From NCBI GenBank assembly GCA_973895155.1, contig OZ316891.1:5394001-5458000 (forward strand): a DNA stretch of 64,000 nucleotides, read 5' to 3'. This document shows positions 44,815 to 54,878 of the stretch, piece after piece (the stretch's first letter is position 1; each line of letters opens with the position of its first letter). The position numbers and the translations under genes were made by a program. The notes below the pieces were generated by a model. That model had not been told where the DNA came from and searched no databases. It was given only the letters and a program-made list of their open reading frames with translations. The stretch comes from Marsupella aquatica. Its lineage: Eukaryota > Marchantiophyta.

Positions 44815-47105
44815 GTGACCATCGGGTCGAGATCATTGGGGAATATCATAAGAGGTCTAAGAGAGGTATAACTGAAGAGGATCAATTGAGAGTGAGTGGA
44901 AAATTTTCTGCTGATAAGGAAATCGAGAAGAGGTCCAACCTGAGTGAGGATGAGCCCAAGAGGAAAGAGTGGCGTTCTAAAGTTTTCGGAGAAAAAAAAG
45001 GAGAGATCACATTTGAATGCCAAGATGATACCCCCTCTAAAGACAATTCAGACAGTCGAGAAACTATTCCTGAGAGTGAAGGTGAAGATGTAGGTTCTTT
45101 GGAGGAAATGGCAAGTGAAATAGGGGATGACAGTGAGAATGAAGATGTTCCACAATTGGGCCAAGAATTGCAAGGTGAAGGTTTTCAGGGACCGTGGGAT
45201 GAGGATAGCAACAAAGATGATGATGAAGAACAAATGAGCTATCCGATTGAGGGAAATTCAAAAAAATGTATCCATATTCCTATTCAAAGTCTTGGGGTGG
45301 GACCTCGACCGTATTGTAGATATTGCAAAAGAGAGGCGATAAGGAATACACATGACGCACAAAAAAGGGAGCAAGAAGTTCAAAAGGCCGAAGAGAAACA
45401 AAAGGCCAAAGTTGAAGAGGAAGCAAGGAAGCTCAAGGAGGAGATGGTTCATAAGGAAAAACAACACAAGGAGAGGGAGGAGAGGTATAAGGAAGAGAAA
45501 GAGAGGGAGGAGAGGGAAGCGACGGATAAGGAGGAGAAAGAGGAGAAGGATAGGAAAGAGAGGGAGGAGAGGGAGCAAAAAGATAAACACGAGAAGGAGG
45601 AGAAGGATAGGGAAGAGAGCGAGGAGAGGGAGCGGAAAGATAAGCCAGAGGAGGAGGAGAAGTACAGGAAAGAGACGGATAGGAAAGAGACGGATAGGAA
45701 AGAGACGGAGGAGAACGATACGGTTGATGCGGAGAGGACAAAGAAGTATAAGGTTGACAAAGAGACCGACAGAAGAAAAAGGGGTCAAGAAAAGGAGGAG
45801 AGCAAAAAGCAGAGAAACATTAACGAGAAGGACAACGAGCTAAGAGACAAGAAGAAAGGCATTCAACTCACCAAAATTGTGGATGAGAATCCCAAAATTG
45901 ATTCTGCAACAGACGAGCAATATGCAGACACTTTGCGAGAACTTCGACCCCCATTTGGTGGACGGAAGTTGAGAAAAGGAAAATTATCTCCTGGCACAGA
46001 GTCTGAGTCTGACATGAAAAGGCTTTCCTTCAATTGCAAGTCACAAGATATGAAAGATGATTCATTCCTTGCAGCAGGTTTGATGAGCGGGGTCGTACCA
46101 TGCAGCGAATCGCCAAACATTCATGATAGACGGAACAGTGTTTTGTCAATTGACCATCCAATGTTCATACAACCAAATGGATAGGATCCGCCAGAAGAGT
46201 CAACATCTCAAAGAGGAAAAGAGAGACTTTCACAATCTGACCTGATGGAGATAAACTCAACATCGGAAACATCCGGATCAAACATTTCAAAGGTACAACA
46301 CATGCAATTTTATGTAAGCTTCTACAATATTAGATACATGTTCACATGGGGTGTAGCTCTTGGGTACATAATCAATTTCTGAAAGAAAATTGTATCCTTG
46401 CAGATAATTTCTCTTCAAATTGATAAAACTAACGAGATTGCAGTAGACACATGCCTCAGTCGAAGCCTGGATCAGAATGAGGTTTTGACAACAATCGAAG
46501 ATTTCCATATTACTCGTAAAGTAATGAGATGTCTCTGCCCACGAGAATGGTTGAAGTCTGATGTTATTAACTCTTATATGATTTTATTGAAGGAGAGAGA
46601 AACATTGATGTTGTGCAAATCATTTAGATGTCACTTTTTCAATACCTGGTTCTATACAAAACTTGCTGGGGTAGGTTATTCTTACAACTCCAAAATCTCC
46701 CGATGGTCAACCAAATTGGGATACAGTATATTTGACTGTGACAAATTACTTGTTCCAATTCATTGTGGGTTTCATTGGACTCTCGCTGTAATTGACCTCA
46801 AGAGTAAAACTTTAACCTATCTTGATTCCTACCCTAATGAAGACCCCAAAGTGCTCCTAAACTTATCACGATACATTGCAGATGAGGCTGATGCCCAACA
46901 ATTAGAACCAGTCAATGCTTGCAATTGGATACATTTGTATCCAAAAGATATTCCCAAACAGAATGATTCTCACAATTGTGGGATGTTTTTGATAATGTTC
47001 GCAGATTGTGAAAGTTTAGGAAAACCATTTAGGTTGAACTGGAGTGATAGACCCGAAAATAGACGAAAAGTGGTTCTCCAACTGTTGGAGAAAAAGATTA
47101 TGTAG
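44815..47105 (+). CDS. Charged-repeat protein with C-terminal Ulp1-type cysteine peptidase
   Basis: Exon 1 runs from a TTGCACTAG acceptor (44815) to a donor after TCAAAG at about 46290. Exon 2 starts after TTGCAG at about 46402 in phase. The N-terminal part is acidic, then has a CIHIPIQSLGVGPRPYCRYC segment with possible zinc ligands, then a long Lys/Glu/Arg helix. The C-terminus is a C48 peptidase: CGFHWTLAVID (His), YLDSY (Asp), PKQNDSHNCGMF (oxyanion Gln and catalytic Cys). Ulp1 enzymes process SUMO or related modifiers. Plant transposons often carry relatives. A TAG at 46182-46184 interrupts the frame, which otherwise continues sensibly across it to the donor, so this copy is broken by one stop or is read through. 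It lies in the same direction as the ParB/MTase-like exons and may belong to the same gene. Confidence 0.8.
45360..45870 (+). repeat. Purine-rich GAGAGGGAGGA-type coding microsatellite
   Basis: The plus strand is almost only purines for several hundred bases, with imperfect repeats of AGAGGGAGGAGAGG and GGATAGGAAAGAGACG. It encodes the Lys/Glu/Arg helix of the peptidase-containing protein. The opposite strand shows long hydrophobic frames that are an artefact of this composition. Confidence 0.9.
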
Positions 47106-47321
47106 TTTCATTCTTAGTATAGAAAGAATGAAAGATATAATTGAGATTATCTAGCTGGACAATTGTTTAAACATACTCCTTGTATATTCAAAAAATATAA
47201 ATATATAACTCAAAAAGCCTTGTTTTAAATTCTTATCAATTGTTAAGTATTATTTTGATTTCAGTTTATCAAATTGCATATATCAGTGTTTATTGATTTA
47301 TTTTTTATTTGCAATCAACAG

Positions 47322-48026
47322 GTGGTGAATTTGTCAAAGGCGAAGAGATTGCTTGTTATTGACATGGATGGCTTTCTTCTTTACTATTCAAAATCATTTC
47401 ATACTGTGAACAGCTCGAAGGGATTCAACATTGGAAATAAAACAATACTCCTCAGGCCATACTTGCATGAGTTTATGAAATTTTGTTTCAAGTTTTTTGA
47501 CGTGGGAGTTTGGTCGTGCTTGCCAGTAAGGGACCTTGTGCAACACTTGGGTCTCTTGCTCAACAAAGAAGAAAGAGTTTCTCTCAAATTTTTCTTTGGC
47601 AAAGAGAAATTGCAGTTGATTGGTCGAGATCAAGACACTAATGACCTTTATGCCAAAATCATAAACTATGTATTTATCCGAATGCCACACAAGATAAGGG
47701 AAAACATTACTCTTTTGGAGGATTCACTCCTTAAGACCATATGCAATCCCTTTTTCTCATCTTTATACCCACCTACATATATGGGCAATGAAGAAGACAC
47801 TTTCTTGAAAGATAGACTTATTCCTTTCCTTTCAAAACTCTACAAGTCGAATTCTTCCTCATATGAATATATAGAGAGTAACTACCCAGAATGGTCGCAA
47901 GAATCAGTGGCTTTAGACTGGCAAAAAAATAGGGACGTGTGGAAATGTAGATGGATTAAAGAGAAAGGTGACATAGAACATATGAAAAGGTTTAGCGAAT
48001 ATGAATTCAAGTTTGGTGGAATCTAA
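47322..48026 (+). CDS. Locus 1: FCP1/SCP-like HAD phosphatase-like domain
   Basis: It opens after a CAATCAACAG acceptor at 47321. VVNLSKAKRLLVIDMDGFLL carries the HAD motif I with both Asp residues (DMD). The Thr of the usual DxDxT is Phe here. RPYLHEFMKFCFKFFDVGVWS is motif II, and ITLLEDSLLKTICNP is motif III, with the conserved Asp region as ED. EEDTFLKDRLIPFLSKLY follows, as in NLI/FCP1-type phosphatases. It ends FKFGGI at 48026, after about 235 residues. The family dephosphorylates phosphoserines in proteins such as the RNA polymerase II tail. It lies 216 bp after the peptidase stop, same strand, and has a paralogue at 54879-55919 with the same downstream position, so it is probably the terminal module of locus 1. 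Confidence 0.75.
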   Translation: MVNLSKAKRLLVIDMDGFLLYYSKSFHTVNSSKGFNIGNKTILLRPYLHEFMKFCFKFFDVGVWSCLPVRDLVQHLGLLLNKEERVSLKFFFGKEKLQLIGRDQDTNDLYAKIINYVFIRMPHKIRENITLLEDSLLKTICNPFFSSLYPPTYMGNEEDTFLKDRLIPFLSKLYKSNSSSYEYIESNYPEWSQESVALDWQKNRDVWKCRWIKEKGDIEHMKRFSEYEFKFGGI

Positions 48027-49472
48027 TATTTAGTTAGATTCTATGGCTCAGCATGCTAGTTTAATAGATGTAGACTTTGAGAGATGAGAACTAAGGGTAG
48101 TATAAATAATATTTTAGTCTCATATTATTTTGAGTGAATAATTATACAAGATTATTCTTACTTACATTATAATAATTGGTTGTTTTTTTATTCAGTTTTA
48201 TGATGAATAAAAATATATTGATTTTCTTCATAGGTTTTATCATTATTGTGTTCCACATTTCAAGTTTGAATGTCTCTCCTTTGGTTTCGGAGTCCCAAAA
48301 GTGAGAGTTCAATTTACTATTGAACTTAATTGGTAACTTTTGTGATAATTAGAAACTTTAGGCAACTTATTGCTAATGTCATGTATTTTTTGTAATATAT
48401 TAATAATATTAATTAATTAATAAATATCAACAATTTACATTTGGGAATTTCTGGAAATGAAAAGTCACACTATTACTCAAATAGGTGTTGTGTGGATAAA
48501 AGTCTAGAAATGAGTAAAATATATGATCTAGAACCTAATGTGTAAATCTTAATCTAGGTTTGGCTTAAAGGTATTGAATTAGATGCAGTTGAGCTACTAC
48601 TTCTAAGATAAATAAATAAAATCACTAACCTGCTCCGCAATATATCTCTACCCACCCTTGTACAAGCTAAATGGGTACCTAGGATGCCAGCATTGTAACT
48701 CTTAGCACCACAGTGCTCACCAGTGCCCTTACTAAACCTTGCATTCAACCATGCGGACCTAAACAAGGCACTCGGACAGAGGAGAGTCAGTGACCGTACC
48801 AATCACTGTCTAAATGACAATGAACCCAAAAATGGATTGTGGGAGGTCTATACTCAGTTTGAGAGGCAAAAAGCCCACACATTACCCAGCACACGAGTGG
48901 ACACCAGATCGGGCACAGGTGGATCAGGCACACACCCAGCACACAAGTAGACATCGGATAGGGTGTCAGCCAATCACTCACGAGTGATAGGTGAGTTGCG
49001 AGCGCACACTGCTGAAAGCTTGGAAGTTTAAAATTGGTAGGTGAGTTGCGAGTGGTCGTGAGTGGTCACACCATCACAGATGACTCATGAGCACATGCAA
49101 CGAGGAGGATCTCCATCATTGGCGCGCATTGATGCTTCCGTATCCTCTCTGATCCTTGCCTCCTTAGACTCCTTGCTCGTAGGGGGTATAGGAAGGCAGG
49201 CCTTGCGCTTGAGGCCTCATTTCCTTGCCTCCCTCTTGCCTCCTCTCTTTCCTCCTCTTTGGGCTCCTCTCTCGTCTCCTCACTCCTTGCCTCCCTCTTG
49301 CCTCGCTCTTGGGCTTTTGTTTCCGCCTCGCTCTAAGGCTTTTATTTCCACCTTGCTCCCTTCCCTTTTGGGTCGCTCCGTCGATCATTGTTTGCCTGTT
49401 AGTGCCCTCTTGCAGCCTGTGGCATTATCCATTGCTGCCACGTGTCATCTTAAATCTCACTCGCCCCTTACA
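48027..49472. other. Intergenic between locus 1 and locus 2
   Basis: AT-rich to about 48,550. A 49-bp tandem duplication with CCCAGCACACRAGTGGACA lies at about 48,886-48,960, and two GGTAGGTGAGTTGCGAG-like copies lie at about 48,988 and 49,036. A plus-strand frame from 49062 joins the next exon, but its first 137 codons are low-complexity Leu/Pro/Ser from CCTCCTTGCCTC repeats and are probably 5' untranslated. Confidence 0.5.
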
Positions 49473-49641
49473 ATGTCTACTTCCTCCAGTTCTGAAGCTT
49501 CCACCACCTCCGCCAGTTCTAAAGAGTCATTGAACTTCAATTATAACTCTCTGTATGAATATGACCCTGAAGACCCGGATGTCCAAAAATTGGTTAACAA
49601 TGTGTTGGAGGCGTCAAAGAAAGCCCAGTTAACTTTTCCAC
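49473..49641 (+). CDS. Locus 2, exon 1
   Basis: The start ATG at 49473 (MSTSSSSEAST) gives a Ser/Thr-rich N-terminus followed by YEYDPEDPDVQKLVNNVLEA. A clean donor (CCAC|GTAAGG) ends the exon in phase 1. It joins the exon at 50414 to read RKNLEKPELNIMDEEI. I chose this ATG because the upstream in-frame sequence is low-complexity. No domain recognised. Confidence 0.55.
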
Positions 49642-49668
49642 GTAAGGCACCACCTGCTTCAACTTCTT

Positions 49669-50340
49669 GCCTCGCCCTAAGGGCGAGGCAACTTTACTTT
49701 AATTTGGATTTCAAACTTCTTATTAGGAAAATTTCTATATTCCTTTGCAGTCGCCTCGCCCCAAGGTCGAGGCGACGTCTACTTTATTCTAGATTTTTTG
49801 TTGCTCCAAAGGCGTATTAGACCTTGTATCTTACTTTAATAAAGGATCTTTAGCTATATTCTATTTTTTGCCTCGCTCTTGGGGCGAGGCGATGTCATCT
49901 GCATTCCTAAAATGTAGTTTGCATTCCTAGAAGTTGCCTCACCCTTGGGGCGAGGCGATGTTATCTGCATTCCTAAATGTTGTCTGCATTCCCAGAAGTT
50001 GCCTCTCCCTTGGGGCGAGGTGATGTCCTCTACATTCCTAAATGTTGTCTGCTTTCCCAGAAGTTGCCTCGCCCTTGGGGCGAGGCGATGTCCTCTGCAT
50101 GCATTCCTAAATGTTGTCTACTTTCCCAGAAGTTGCCTCGCCCTTGGGGCGAGGCGATGTTGTCTGCATTCCTAAATGTTGTTTGCTTTCCCAGAAGTTG
50201 CCTCGCCCTTGGGGCGAGGCGATGTCTTCTGCATTCCTAAATAATGTTTGATTGCTTGGATGAGGTGGCAGGGCTAATTGCACTAGGAGCAAAGAAGCTT
50301 TTGCAATCTTCTATTTGTCGCCTCGCCCCAAGGGCGAGGC
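49669..50340. repeat. Palindrome family D: 65-69-bp array and single copies in intron 1 of locus 2
   Basis: Perfect GCCTCGCCC-N3-GGGCGAGGC palindromes or one-base variants start at 49669 and 49753, then in an array at 49870, 49936, 50001, 50066, 50135 and 50200 (periods 66, 65, 65, 69 and 65), then at 50320. The array spacer (GATGTCTTCTGCATTCCTAA, TTTCCCAGAAGTT) is conserved. The single copies share only the palindrome. All lie between the donor at 49642 and the acceptor at 50413, so a transcript would carry about nine GC-rich hairpins in this intron. Confidence 0.96.
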
Positions 50341-50413
50341 ACCTTGAAAGTTTTCCACATGTCAATGTTAAAAATATGATGTTGACCATTTTGTTTTCAA
50401 TGTTTCTTACCAG

Positions 50414-51940
50414 GAAAAAATCTTGAGAAGCCGGAGTTAAATATTATGGACGAGGAAATTAAGGACTTGTTTTCCCTGACCATGATACTCCAGGATTTAG
50501 ATGGGCACTAGAAGTTGGGGTGTCGGCGGAAGGCAGTCTCTTGATTTGTTTCAAGGGCCTCACAAGTCAATTGAATGACCGCAAGACAATTGTTACTCTA
50601 GGTCCAGTCGTCCTTGTGAACACAGACAACAACCACAATCCAACGATTATTGTTGAGTCCAATGAGAAATCTCAGTGGATGAGACTTCTGGTGCCAATAA
50701 AACTCTACTCGACTTTACTGAATGTTGAGTGGATGGCTCGATTGGAGATAAGCGTAGCTGATATGGGATTCTTCCCAGATGGAGTAACAATTGATCAGAT
50801 GTTTGAGAAGACGCGTTCTCAAATAAGTGGAGTTGACCTAGTGTTTGGATTTCTCTACGTAAAGAAGCACATGCATAACAATGCGGACAATGTGGACCCT
50901 TCGTCTACTTGGATAGTTCAAAGGATGATTGAGAAGGCACATTTTTCATACGAGCAAGCAATCGACAAGAGTTTCATTTTTTGTCTAGAGTTTCAAGAGG
51001 CCGCGTGCCGGATGTGGATTTCAGAGATGAAGAAAAAAGAAGCAAAGCATAAGGCAAAGGAGAGAAAGAAGACAGTGGAAAGAAGCGCGCAATCAAAGAC
51101 AGAGAAGAAATGAAAGCTTCGAGAGCCGGTTGTTCAACAAGAGAAACAATCTGGGAGTTCACGCCGTAAGAAGATGGCTAAAAAAATGAAGATGATGAGG
51201 GCCCCCAAAAAAAGCAGACAAAGAAGGCAAAGGTTGCGAAATCAAAACCAATGTCATCGTCGACTTCAAACTTTGTCTTGCATCCAGAGGATGATATGTG
51301 TCCGACAGAAGGACCCAAAGAAGATGATGTGCTCAAAGGCCAAGAGGTTTTGCGTAATATTGAGCAGTATTATACTTGTGGCATCCGCGAAGTTTTTGAT
51401 ATTCCTATAAAAAGTATTATTCCGCCATCGGCCGTTTTTGTATATCGAATGTTCAATCTTTCGCATGCAATGGAGATATCAAAGTCTATGATGAAAAACC
51501 CTGGACAAGAACCACAAGTTGCTGATTTGATTCCGTATCGCGAGAGCACTAAACAGTTGCTTCATTATGACAACACACCTCAGGATAGGAAAGAGTTTTT
51601 GATTGGTGTGAAAAAGCATGAGATCCAATTCCTTGCCATCAGTGGCCAGCATTCTGCAAGAGCTGCCCAATGGATCCAAGGGTGGGCCAAGACTGACGCC
51701 AAGCTGACAGATCTTGCCAACAAACTAAAGTATAGGAAAGCAAGGATCCTATCTGACCTCACTCCAAAGACAATTTTGCTTGAGCATTCAAGTTTATCGA
51801 ATGCTGTCAATGATACTATGCAATTTAAGTCTTGTTTTTTAGAGACTATTGTTCATGCACGAAGGCAGTTTGAGGAGTGCGGGAAACCGTCGCGTCCAGG
51901 GATTGGGACCAATCAAAATACAGATAGGAAAAACTATCAG
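50414..51940 (+). CDS. Locus 2, exon 2: ParB-like domain (frame-broken)
   Basis: From a TCTTACCAG acceptor to a donor after AACTATCAG. Main frames are 50520-51113 (upstream reading FPDHDTPGFRWALEVGVSAEG, then globular, then Lys-rich) and 51251-51940. The second has FDIPIKSIIPPSAVFVYRMF, a HAMEISKSMMKNPGQEPQV helix and IQFLAISGQHSARAAQW. This is a good ParB-like pattern: a PI..I.P start, a conserved Arg, a helix with a SIK-like SMM, then SGQHxxxAA. Frame breaks are needed near 50460 and near 51210 (an A/C homopolymer), and TGA at 51111-51113 is in frame. It is paralogous to 39261-40502. It is a pseudogene, or has sequence errors in homopolymers. Confidence 0.6.
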
Positions 51941-52008
51941 GTACATGTTGGAGCAACGCAAACTATTCTTGATCCGCTTTGTTTAAAGATTGTCAGTGGT
52001 AGAGGTTT

Positions 52009-52189
52009 GCCTTGCCCCAAGGGCGAGGCTGCCTTGTCTTGTTTTCCTTGGTTAGAAGATTAAAGCAAATTTTTGCCTCGCCCTGAGGGCGAGGCAACCT
52101 AGACTAGTCTCTCTAAGAATAATTCCCTAGTTCCGTTTCAGTCAATTGCGGTTAGATGTAGAGGTTCACCACGCCCTTGGGGCAAGGCG
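52009..52189. repeat. Palindrome family D copies in intron 2 of locus 2
   Basis: Copies at 52009-52029 (one T for C), 52075-52095 (perfect) and 52169-52189 (two changes) fall between the donor at 51941 and the acceptor at 52211. The first two are 66 bp apart, like the intron 1 array. Confidence 0.93.
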
Positions 52190-52211
52190 GCTTAGCCTGT
52201 TTCAAACATAG

Positions 52212-53686
52212 GTTGTACCCTGAAACTAATGTCAAGTCCATTGGATATGCAGGATTGGTTTGCCCTGGCAAAGGTTACAATGGGGAAGTCAAGCCTAAAG
52301 AGCATTTATTGGTTACTTTTTGCCAAAGATGAGCTCTTTGAATTATGGCAGAACGTGTGTGCAAAATGGTTGAGTGGGAAGCTCCAAGACGGGGCTGGTG
52401 GGTATGGAGGGCCAAGACCCCCAAAATTGATCATTCCCGGTACCTTTCGATGCTTTGAAGGAGAGATTAGTAGCAAACAGTTAATTGAGATCTTGAAGGA
52501 CGTTGAAGAGGAGTCAGCATGCCTTGCTGAAGAAGGATATCACCAACAAATCAGAGCTTGTCGCAATGGGAGACTTGGCCCTTACAATCAAGATAATGTC
52601 CAAATTGAGAACAGTCATTATTGGCTATTTTGTGGAAAAGTATCGTGAGAAGTTTCCTGTTGGCACATCTTGGGAGTCTCTGGTGATATTGTTGCCTTCC
52701 TTGAAATCTGAGCTTGAGATGACAAAATTGAGGAGAGCAGCGGGTGAGGTTTACCTCAACAATTCATTGAAGAAGAATGTGGTCAAGGAGAGTTTCCCAC
52801 AAAGTCTGATGGTCAGACTAGATGGGTTGTATTGTAAAGAATTTGGTGGGATTGGTCGTTCTCGCACGGAGCCTTTCTTGACATTTTTTAGTGATAATTT
52901 GATGAAGACGACTGTCCCGGAGCTGCTACAAGAGCCTTCACCTTTGTGTCCTCTTGCCATTGTTGACTTCAGTAGGCTCCGACAACATGTTTGAACCGAT
53001 GCTATAATTATTGCATTACTGCAATACATTGTGGATCTTCCAAGAAATCCAACAATTGTTGTTGTCATGACTGTGCATTCGCTGCAAACATTTTGAGTGC
53101 CCTTAGGAAATTGCAACATGAAAAGGGAATGGACATCCACGTTGACTATGGGAGCTATCGACGGAGTGATACACCAGTTCCAGAGGGCTTACTTTTCAAT
53201 TGTGGTATGGAGGAGATAATCTTTGCAAGAATCACCACTAAGGAGAAATTTGATTGGAAGCAAGTGTTCAGGCCTGGATTTAATTGCCAATTTTCTTACA
53301 ATTCGGCGATCGACCCTGATTTCCAAGTGGAAGACAAGACGGAGAAGCAAGATAAGAATAAGAGTAAGACAAGTAAGGAGACAGAGACTGAGTCAACTTC
53401 GGCATTTCACATTGGAGATTTCTTACGAAAGGCTCCCATGTTTGAGATGGTGGGAAGTAGAGGTGGCTTTGTGAATATTCACGCTAAGCCAAAATGTATG
53501 CTGCAGAGTATTATTGAATTTTTTTTGGCTGAAGGGGAGACTATACTTGACTTTTTCTCGGGAGGACAGGTTATGAAGGTGTCATTGTTGTGTTTCAGAG
53601 AATGCTTTGCGTATTCAGACACTGAGGATGAATATGATTTCACTAGGCATATGGAAGGGTTCTCTGCGAGAAAGTTCCTTCCATAA
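52212..53686 (+). CDS. Locus 2: degenerate DNA-methyltransferase-like domain (frame-broken)
   Basis: It opens after an AAACATAG acceptor with LYPETNVKSIGYAGLV, changes frame near 52325 into DELFELWQNVCAKWL (matching DETFQKWMEV in locus 1), and again near 52560 into EKYREKFPVGTSWESL. The permuted methyltransferase-like part has PLCPLAIVDFSRLR in the DPPY position, TIVVVMTVHSL, GLLFNCGMEEIIFARI and finally HAKPKCMLQSIIEFFLAEG with ILDFFSGGQVM, the SAM-binding loop. The DPPY motif is absent and the loop lacks the second conserved Gly, so catalysis is unlikely. A further frame change near 53090 is needed. The TAA stop (53684-53686) overlaps the next ATG as TAATG. Confidence 0.55.
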
Positions 53687-54688
53687 TGAGTGACTGGATG
53701 GGCGGTTCCAAATTTGGTAGAGCCCGCGATGGGGTTTCCGAGCATGTTGGCGCCAAAGAAGGCGTAGACCAGGGCGAAGATGAGATTGAGGAAGGAGAAA
53801 TGGGTCACGACACAGACGATAGGGTCACCCAAAATTTGGATGAATGTGGAACACAAGTGGTAGGTATTCCTTACTTTGGTGTGGGGTTGGCCGATGTTGT
53901 GGGTCGACCTGAGAGCGACCCACCAAGAAATCCCTTTGCCGGTGTAGAGAATTGGATGCACCAGTCGGACCCAGATCTTACATCGTCCACATCGGATGCA
54001 CATTGGAAGGCAACCGCAGATGATTTAGGCAATATTGACGCAGTAGAATTGGGAGAAATGTTAGACATTGCGCTTGCAAAGGAGGATGATCATCAAGTAC
54101 CTGAGACCGCTGCAAATGAAGAAGAGAAGGCAGGTGCTTCAAATCCTCCCCTGTCTCCTCTATATTGCTCATCAGAGACTAAATTGGTTTTTACAAGTGC
54201 TTCTACAAGAAGCCCCGTAGTATTATCATTTTCACAAAATTCTGGATCCGAGATCGGCAAGACTGGATATATGAAAACAGTCCGTCCTGCAACTCATTTT
54301 ATATGGAGAAATGGACCAAAGGTTGGAATGATAGAATCACTAGACGATGCTCCAAAGATAATGGCAAAATCAGATTACAAAAAACTGAACTTGAGGCTGA
54401 GCCCAATTTTTGCACCCCCATCCTTTGAAGAGCAACTTCCCAGTGGTATCAATTCCGAGATACATAGTGTTCTAGGTGATCAAACAATAGATGAATTTGG
54501 GCATTTTAGCATTGGAAATTATTAGCCCTTTCTTTGGTTCTTGGTATTTTAATGACAATCTAAGCTTTATCTTTGTAATAATATACTTTTTTACAGACCA
54601 AAGTTTCTTCGTAGAATCTCCTTCCTCAAAGGATTTCGTTGGCATTCCCTCGGAAAGCGTTGCTGTGGAGGAAGGGTTTGACCCAGGT
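53686..54688 (+). CDS. Locus 2: acidic linker region
   Basis: The ATG at 53686 (MSDWMGGSKFGR) overlaps the preceding stop. The first 70 residues are Asp/Glu-rich, then come unrecognised sequence and a Ser-rich part with SSETKLVFTSAS. The frame stays open to 54525, but a splice donor after CTAG at about 54474 fits best: its last base combines with an exon at 54597-54688 (DQSFFVESPSSKDF...EEGFDP), which splices in phase to the phosphatase-like exon at 54879. It occupies the place of the charged linker before the last module of locus 1, but no peptidase is encoded here. Confidence 0.5.
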
Positions 54689-54878
54689 ATACTTTGGATC
54701 TAAAAAATGGCAAGTGAATGTAATTAATGTTTTTCTAAGAGGGTCGCCCCAGGGTCGTTCCTCTCTACTTCAAATGCTATAACAAAGTTTGTTTGATTTC
54801 AAATTTTGAGAGTTTTCCTCCGTAGTAATTGTTTAAACTTTGAGTCGCATTGACTAAGGGCTTATTTTAATGTTTCCA

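Noticed and set aside
45258-45788. Long Leu/Phe-rich minus-strand frame
   Set aside because: It is the complement of the purine-rich Lys/Glu/Arg coding repeat. The apparent membrane protein is a composition artefact.
49062-49472. Upstream extension of locus 2 exon 1
   Set aside because: The frame is open, but it encodes Leu/Pro/Ser low-complexity from CCTCCTTGCCTC repeats; the ATG at 49473 begins the normal-looking sequence.
49870-50260. CRISPR-like look of the palindromic arrays (also 17080-17340 and 43311-43740)
   Set aside because: The repeats are partly palindromic and evenly spaced, but the spacers are conserved rather than unique, there are no cas genes, and the context is a plant nuclear genome with introns and retrotransposons.
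54475-54525. Open-frame end of the locus 2 linker as its true C-terminus
   Set aside because: Splicing at about 54474 and then 54597-54688 and 54879 keeps the frame into the phosphatase-like exon, so the stop at 54525 is more likely intronic.
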